A stretch of DNA of 64,000 bases from Phellopilus nigrolimitatus (taxonomy: Eukaryota; Basidiomycota; Agaricomycetes; Hymenochaetales; Hymenochaetaceae), in contig JAJOHG010000041.1 in the NCBI GenBank assembly GCA_021029095.1, positions 217,643-281,642 of the forward strand, given 5' to 3'. How positions within the stretch are numbered: the first letter of the stretch is position 1; each line of letters begins with the position of its first letter. The position numbers and the translations under genes are program-made. Below are positions 58,251 through 64,000 of the stretch, in pieces. The notes below the pieces were generated by a model. That model worked only from the letters and a program-made list of their open reading frames with translations. It did not search any database and was not told where the DNA came from.

Positions 58251-59467
58251 ATGTTTGGGGCATTTGAAGCTCCCAAGGAGGTTTTAGAGCAGCTCCTCTC
58301 GAAACTCAACGAATTTGATCTGACCGATAAAATACAAGAGGGGAGGCAGTGGTGCGCAGGTGGTGGATATTCAGACGTATTCTTGGGCTTCGATTCTTAT
58401 GGCACTCGAGTTGCTATCAAGCGACTACGCTTTTTCATGCAGGGTGAACATATGTTTAATAAAGTATGTTCTTACATTTGGTGACGGGTAAAATATGTGA
58501 ATATTGATCTAAGCCACCAGCGCGCGACAAGAGAGCTTAGGATCTGGTCCAAGCTCCGACATCCCAATGTACTTCCGCTCAAAGGTTTTGTGATAGAAAC
58601 CGTAGATAAGCCGTCCAGGCTCGTTCCATCACTGGTCACCGATTGGATGGAAAATGGATCATTGGCTCAGTATATACAAAGCAGTGCGGATGTAGATAAT
58701 CTACAAATGGTGATGAGCAAAATTTGGTTTTCACTGTCATTTTTTCAACTGATTTTCACTTCATACCAGATTGAAGGCATTTTAAATGGCCTTTGCTATT
58801 TACACTCCGAGGGAGTGGTGCACGGGGATATGAAAGCTGTAAGTACACTTCACAACCCTTATACACAACTGTCTAGTCTCATAAGGTACTTCCTCTAACC
58901 CTTTTTTCATAATGTAGGCCAATGTCTTAATCTCACCTGATGGATGCCCGTTACTCATGGATTTTGGGTTATCGCATCTTCTCCTTTCAACCTCAACCCT
59001 GGAGACAGCAACTGATGCAACAAGAGGGTCTATCCGATGGATGGCCCCTGAGCTACTGGGTACAACAAAAGTTGCTGAGGCTGGGGATGATGATAAGGTT
59101 CATACCAAGCAATCTGATATCTGGGCATTTGGGATGACAGCCCTTGTGAGTCCATGAGTGCTTTGATCATGTCACTAATAAACACTGACCAACATCCTCA
59201 AAGGAGCTGTTGACCAAACAAGTTCCCTACTCAAATATTAGAGTTGATCCAGGGATTATTCGAGCCATGCTTGAAAAAACTATACCATGCAACCCCGAGG
59301 GACTAGATGATTGGAAGGTTATTGACAAGAAGCTATGGGAGTTTTGCAAAATGTGCTGGGTGTTCAACCCTGTGGAAAGACCAGATATGAACCAGCTGTC
59401 AGATGAGCTGAAGAGAATCAGAGAGGAAAGCAAGGACAATCTTAAAGTTGTAGTACAGGCTTTCTAG
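58251..59467 (+). CDS. tyrosine-kinase-like (TKL) protein kinase
   Basis: Exons 58251-58463, 58521-58709, 58770-58838, 58918-59145 and 59204-59467 give 320 residues in phase. Glycine loop CAGGGYSDVFLG, lysine in RVAIKRLRFF, ELRIWSKLRHPNVLPLKGF, catalytic loop VVHGDMKAANVL (Asp kept), DFG in LLMDFGLSHLLL, activation segment TRGSIRWMAPELLG, then SDIWAFGMTALELLTKQVPY and NPVERPDMNQLSDEL. All catalytic residues are present. This belongs to the TKL family that is greatly expanded in mushrooms. Only 24 bp separate it from the CK1 stop; it may be the C-terminal half of a two-kinase gene. An N-terminal regulatory domain is lacking if it is separate. Confidence 0.85.
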
Positions 59468-60520
59468 ATGATGCTTGTTATTATTCTATTCTGGATTATA
59501 TGTTTGAAATCCCCTCATCGAAGTGACAAAGTGGTATAGGTGTCTACTTCTACAGCCTGAGCTTTACTCCCAGTCAAAACCATAACCATCTTGTTTTTTT
59601 TTTTTTTTTTTTTTTTTTTCACCAGAACCTCAGGGCTTTAGCAAGGTTAGTTTTCAATTGTCATGGTGCAATGCTACTTATTGCATGTGTACATGTTGAA
59701 CATCCGAGTGGATGAGATCCGACATGTCCTCGCCCCACTCGAGCGCACTGCCTTACACGTCGCCCCTCCACGTCGTCGAACAGGAATGACCCGATCGAGC
59801 GCCATCTCGAGGAGAGACGCGAACACCTCCTGCCAGCTGTAGCACTCGTTCCAGTCTGTAGATGCACCAAGGAGCCCGGACGCGGCGTAGGTCTACTGCA
59901 GCCTGGTGTGGGCATGGCGATGAGAGCTAATCTTCTCAGCACTCCCTTTACTCAGCTTATTTTATCATCACATGTTCACCTTTCTCTGTGATTGAAGAGC
60001 TAGCACCTCTTATTTGAGTCCATCATGCTCAGCTTCCCCGAGCTTGGCGCTCGTGCTTCAGCACCCTTGGTCCGCCAACACACCTTCAATATGAAGCTGT
60101 GGACCAAAAACCAGTGCATCTGAGATAGCTGCCTATAAGCCTGGGTTGCTGGGCAATTCGTCCACGACACACATTGATCGTGCGTGGATGCCACAGGAGA
60201 TGTGTCAGACACAGAGAGGACGCCGGCCGCCAAAATCCAGAGGGCAGGGGGGAATGCATGGCCCTTTCCTTTTTCTTCCCGCTGCATAGACTTTTCTCAA
60301 TTACTTCATTTCATCCTGCTGATTCTTCCAAAACCAAAGTCGAAGGGAATCGAAGAAGACAAGTATATGTTCTCCTTTTTTCATTAGAGAAATTTATCTG
60401 AGGGAGAGCGCTATCTAGCAAAACAATCTTCAAGATAGTTAGCGACTCCTCTAAAAAAATGTTAAGAAGATACTCACACAGTCAAAATATAGATACAGAT
60501 GTTCGAGCAATATTGTCCTA
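59468..60520. other. intergenic with poly-T tract and a possible exon relic
   Basis: Contains the 27-T tract at 59594-59620. On the minus strand at about 59700-59890 a coding-like stretch reads WNECYSWQEVFASLLEMALD and then breaks, which may be a decayed exon of unknown origin. Nothing else is recognised. Confidence 0.35.
59594..59620. repeat. poly(T) tract, 27 T
   Basis: An uninterrupted homopolymer. On the minus strand it is a poly(A), which could mark the 3' end of a retrotransposed sequence, but no such sequence was recognised next to it. Confidence 0.85.
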
Positions 60521-62002
60521 CTACACAGCACCTACAAGCCTCTTAGGTCCGAAAATAAATCTTACAGTCCCCTCGTTCTTGCCCAGCCCCGCCGCGTCGC
60601 CGCCCTTCCCGAACACATCATCCGGACTCTCAGCACCGCCTTCGGAGTCTTCCGCGTCCGTGCGCGGCCGCGCAGGGTGCTCAGTCTCGCGGAGGTGGAT
60701 CTTCAGGCGCATAAGCGTGTCGTGCTTGTACGGGACGGGCGGTACGGCCTGGTGAGGGGCGTGAAGAGCATGTGAAGAATGCGGCGTGCGTGGAGAGGCA
60801 TAGGTCTGTGGAGAAGGGGAGGAGGGTGTAGTGGGCGAAGTGGTTGCAGACGGGTTCTGGGCGGCGTAGATGAGGAGGTCAAGGAGGTGGTGGCAAATTT
60901 CTGGGCAAAGAAGGCATGCGATAAGTCTCGTCCATGTATGCGAATTATTAAGACCTCCTTACCCTCCAAGTCCTCGACGCACGCTTTGTAAGTGGACTCC
61001 CAGTCTCCTCGATGGCCCAGAGTCTTCGCGAGTTCATGATCGGAATGCTCGTCCGGGGCGATATCAATCGGGGCTGGCTGCTCGAAAGACGAAAGTAAAG
61101 CTGCGAGGTAAATACACGCGAGGGCGACGACGTGCGGGGGGTACTGTAGCGGCGCAAGCGTGCGGCTGCTGCTCGTAATGCATGTTCATTAGCATTCCCC
61201 GCTCGAATGGAATATAGAACAGAAAGGCCCGCGAACCTATCAACAGCCAGCCTCCATGCAAGTTTCGTCAGCTTCTTCGACGCCCCGAGAGAGCGGCTGA
61301 TCTTGATCACGTAAGGGAAAGGCATGCGGACTGTGAAGTTGAAGCAGATCGTTTCGAGGACGAGTCGCTCGATGCCTAGGAGGTGCTGTCGGTCTTGCTC
61401 TACAGCCTATTTGCAAGCGATCATTCCAAGTGTTCGGAGAGGATTGGTGGAATTGCTTACGACGGGGTCCATTTCGACCTCACCGCCAATTGCTTTTGAC
61501 CTAGCTGCTAGCTCCGGATATCGAACGGTGTATGAGACCATGAGAATGTCGCGAGGTTTCTTGAGAGTGTCGTGCATCTTTGTCGAGACGTATAAACAAG
61601 CCATCGTCACATCCTACTCTCCGCACTATCAGAATCACATTCAAAAACGTTCGGCTTGAAATACGCGTACATAGTAATTGAAATCCTTCCTCGGGAAGAA
61701 GAGATGAAAGCGGTGGTAGAGGCTCTGCGCCGTAGCGATCGTCTTCCTTGGGCTACGCGATTCGTATCAATGAGCGTCAACTCTAAAATTCAACATGCTT
61801 ACAATCCTATTTTCACGCCTACCGCCTCGATGAACCCACAAGCCTGCTGCCTGAGCTTCTCCTGGTTGGCTGAGAGCTTGCCGCGCTGCTTCTCGGACAG
61901 GTATTCGACCTCTGCGGGTGAGAAGTACGGAAGGTGGAATTTTACATGTGATGCTGGCAGCTGCGATGGCGACGGCGGAGGAAAATAGTGCCCAGAATCC
62001 AT
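60521..62002 (-). CDS. CTK2: CTD-kinase-type cyclin (CTK2-like)
   Basis: Exons 62002-61803, 61752-61671, 61613-61461, 61406-61237, 61165-60963 and 60900-60521 give 395 residues, all in phase. Cyclin box: SHVKFHLPYFSPAEVEYLSE, RQQACGFIEAVGVKIGFPRK, TIATAQSLYHRFHLFFPRKD, MACLYVSTKMHDTLKKPRDI and RLVLETICFNFTVRMPFPYV. A second helical repeat follows (PPHVVALACIYLAALLSSF). The tail is Ser/Pro-rich. This family partners the kinase that phosphorylates the RNA polymerase II C-terminal domain (CTDK-I beta subunit); it could also be named a cyclin K/L-like protein. Divergent from RPT5, with 142 bp between starts, so they probably share a promoter. Confidence 0.82.
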
Positions 62003-62144
62003 GGCCGGTGTGCTTGACCGCGTCGACGAGCGCGAACGTGGACGGTCTGCGAGGCCAGAAAAGGCAATACCTTCTCTCTCGTAAGCCACTAAGGGCGACG
62101 CGCGTCCGACCGCGTTCGTCACCTCGACTTCCTCAGCTTCCACC
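62003..62144. promoter_or_regulatory. bidirectional promoter CTK2-like / RPT5
   Basis: Only 142 bp lie between the two divergent start codons, so the two genes must share 5' regulatory sequence. No recognised factor site was identified. Confidence 0.5.
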
Positions 62145-63707
62145 ATGTCTGCAGAATCACCAATAGCGCCAGCGACGATGGACACGACGCCCGACGAGGC
62201 GCCGCCTGTGGTGGAGCCCTGGGCAGACATTCCAGAGGAGATTATGAGTCTCAGCACGGAGGATATCCTGTCCCGAATACGGCTCATCGAGAACGATATA
62301 AAGGTGCGGCGTAAGCTCATTGTCGTCGGACACAAAGCTCATGGAATTCAGGTGATGCGCTCGGAGACACACAGGCTACAATCAGAGCAAAGCACGATGA
62401 AGGAGAAGGTTCGGGACAATAGGGAGAAGATAAAGCAGAACAAAGTCTTGCCCTACCTTGTCGGCAACGTCGTGGAGGTATGTATGCACATGCATATACA
62501 TCTATACACTGCTCATCTTGCTGGGCAGATTCTGGATATCGGGCCTGATGGCGAGGAGGATGGCGCGAACCAGGACCTTGACTCCATGCGCAAAGGCAAG
62601 TGCGCCGTCATTAAGACCTCGACACGCCAGACTGTCTTCCTTCCACTCATCGGCCTCGTCCCCGCCGAGAAGCTTAAGCCCGGTGACCTAATCGGTGTCA
62701 ACAAAGACTCATACTTAGTTCTTGACGCGCTTCCCGCTGAGTATGACTCTCGCGTGAAGGCTATGGAGGTGGACGAGCGTCCCACGGAAACATACACGGA
62801 CGTCGGTGGTCTCGACAAGCAAATAGAAGAGCTTGCTGAAGCTATTGTGCTTCCAATGGAGCACGCGGACAAGTTTAAGACGTTGGGAATTAAGCCGCCA
62901 AAGGGCGTGCTCATGTACGGCCCGCCAGGAACCGGAAAGACGCTCATGGCAAGGGCGTGTGCCGCTCAAACAAAGGCCTGTTTCCTCAAACTCGCCGGCC
63001 CTTCACTCGTGCAGATGTTTATCGGCGACGGCGCCAAACTTGTACGCGATGCATTCGAGCTCGCAAAAGAGAAAGCGCCTGCGATCATCTTCATTGACGA
63101 ACTCGACGCGATCGGCACGAAGCGTTTCGACTCGGAAAAAAGCGGTGACCGTGAAGTGCAGCGTACAATGTTAGAACTTCTCAACCAGCTAGACGGATTC
63201 AGCAGCGACGAACGGATCAAGGTGCGCTCTTTTTCCATAGATAATACGCCACATGAGAATGAATCTCGAATTTTCATTTCAGGTCATCGCCGCCACGAAC
63301 CGTATTGATATTCTCGATCCCGCCTTGCTACGCTCTGGACGTCTTGACCGCAAGATTGAGTTCCCACTGCCAAACGAATCCGCGCGCGCACGCATCCTCG
63401 AGATCCATTCGCGCAAGATGACGACAGCAACGGACGTCAACTTCGACGAGCTTGCGCGTAGCACAGATGAGTTCAACGCTGCGCAGCTCAAGGCTGTGTG
63501 CGTTGAAGCAGGTATGATTGCGCTCAGGGAGGGCGCGACTAAGCTTAGCCACGAGCACTTCCACAGTGGCATTGCAGAGGGTGAGTTTTTTTTTTTCCCT
63601 TTTCTTTCGATGAAACATTGTTTTTGCGGTTCACAAGTATGCTGACGAAGACTTCAATGTCAACAGTGCAGAGCAAAAAGAAGAACACTCTTGTTTATTT
63701 CGCATAG
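62145..63707 (+). CDS. RPT5: 26S proteasome regulatory ATPase subunit 6A
   Basis: One of six AAA ATPases in the base of the 19S particle; it unfolds ubiquitinated substrates. Exons 62145-62303, 62352-62477, 62529-63221, 63283-63580 and 63667-63707 give 438 residues in phase, the usual length. It has a coiled-coil N-terminus ([20 protein letters not shown]), an OB domain ([20 protein letters not shown]), Walker [16 protein letters not shown], Walker [12 protein letters not shown], arginine-finger region [20 protein letters not shown] and a C-terminal HbYX-type end (NTLVYFA). No lesion was seen. The start was chosen by a good context (ACCATGTCT); an in-frame ATG at 62178 is the alternative. Confidence 0.95.
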
Positions 63708-63891
63708 TTTTCATTTTGCTCGCTTCCTTATTTGCATCTCTCAATAAATGCTATTTTCGTCACATTCTGGTTAGACCGCTGTCTCATTCGTACATCCACT
63801 AAGAAATCACCAAGAAAAGATAGCGCGTATACACCTACCAAAGGATAGCCACACTCTTTATAATCTCTCAGGCACATTCCTCTCTCCTTAC

Positions 63892-64000
63892 CTTCGTCTT
63901 TCGTATCGCCCATCTGCTGCCGTACCAACCGGCAACGATGACAACAAATCCGCCCACAATCGCCGCGCCAATGAACCCGGAATCGTCGTTCGCCTGCGTA
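63892..64000 (-). CDS. membrane-protein gene, internal exon at window edge
   Basis: On the minus strand one frame reads TQANDDSGFIGAAIVGGFVV then IVAGWYGSRWAIRKTK and meets a GTAAGG donor at 63891. It contains a clear transmembrane helix followed by basic residues, typical of a C-terminal membrane anchor. The final short exon should lie between about 63730 and 63870, but I could not fix it. The protein is unidentified. It converges on RPT5. Confidence 0.45.

Noticed and set aside
59661..59942. 93-codon minus-strand frame near the poly-T tract
   Set aside because: A stretch of about 20 residues looks coding, but the frame breaks at once and no family could be named.

Overview
The window is nuclear DNA of a filamentous fungus, most likely a mushroom-forming basidiomycete (Agaricomycete). 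The genes are dense, with many short introns (about 48-75 nt, GT-AG plus two GC-AG). The gene types also fit: F-box/LRR families, tyrosine-kinase-like kinases, a wax-synthase-type MBOAT, eukaryotic RPT5, PEX1, TRM44 and HEM13, and a tRNA with a small intron. No plasmid, phage, CRISPR or bacterial operon structure is present.

Left part (1-5.8 kb): the 3' end of TRM44, a decayed F-box/LRR gene, one arm of a 1,086-bp inverted repeat, and the remains of an unidentified proline/glutamine-rich gene.

Transposon region (5.9-27.7 kb): this is the most unusual part. A P-type Ca2+-ATPase gene (PMC1-like, now a pseudogene) has been split into three pieces. One insertion is a 13.2-kb hAT element (11760-24918, perfect 8-bp target duplication CTCCCGGC). 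The other is a 0.9-kb deletion derivative of the same family in opposite orientation (25329-26244). The large element carries a 12-exon hAT transposase. It was itself hit twice: by a 1.56-kb hAT element carrying a dehydrogenase gene fragment (14560-16121, perfect TSD GCTGAGCT), and by a 5,107-bp element carrying pieces of three host genes (ribosomal protein S26, a BAR-domain protein, ribosomal protein L7). A second copy of that 5,107-bp element, with no difference noticed, lies at 6123-11229 inside another exon. Each copy has its own 7-bp target duplication.

Duplicated F-box region (28.4-46.6 kb): a second arm of the 1,086-bp inverted repeat, a 101-bp inverted repeat around an F-box relic, an F-box/LRR gene with a frameshift, and three copies of a TPR + F-box/LRR gene (two intact, one broken). 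Two of these copies are paired head-to-head with decayed copies of anthranilate phosphoribosyltransferase (TRP4). An intact MFS transporter and the haem-pathway gene HEM13 are embedded here, convergently transcribed.

Right part (47.7-64 kb): mostly ordinary genes. They are PEX1 (AAA ATPase of peroxisome import; frameshift near the N-terminus, C-terminus not recovered), a wax-synthase-like acyltransferase divergent from it, a small secreted protein, an intron-containing tRNA-Pro(CGG), a casein kinase I-like gene that has lost its catalytic aspartate, a TKL kinase only 24 bp downstream that may be spliced to it, a cyclin of the CTD-kinase type (CTK2-like), the proteasome ATPase RPT5 from the same divergent promoter, and the edge of a membrane-protein gene. 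Several single-base frameshifts may be true decay or assembly errors; the sequence alone cannot separate these.
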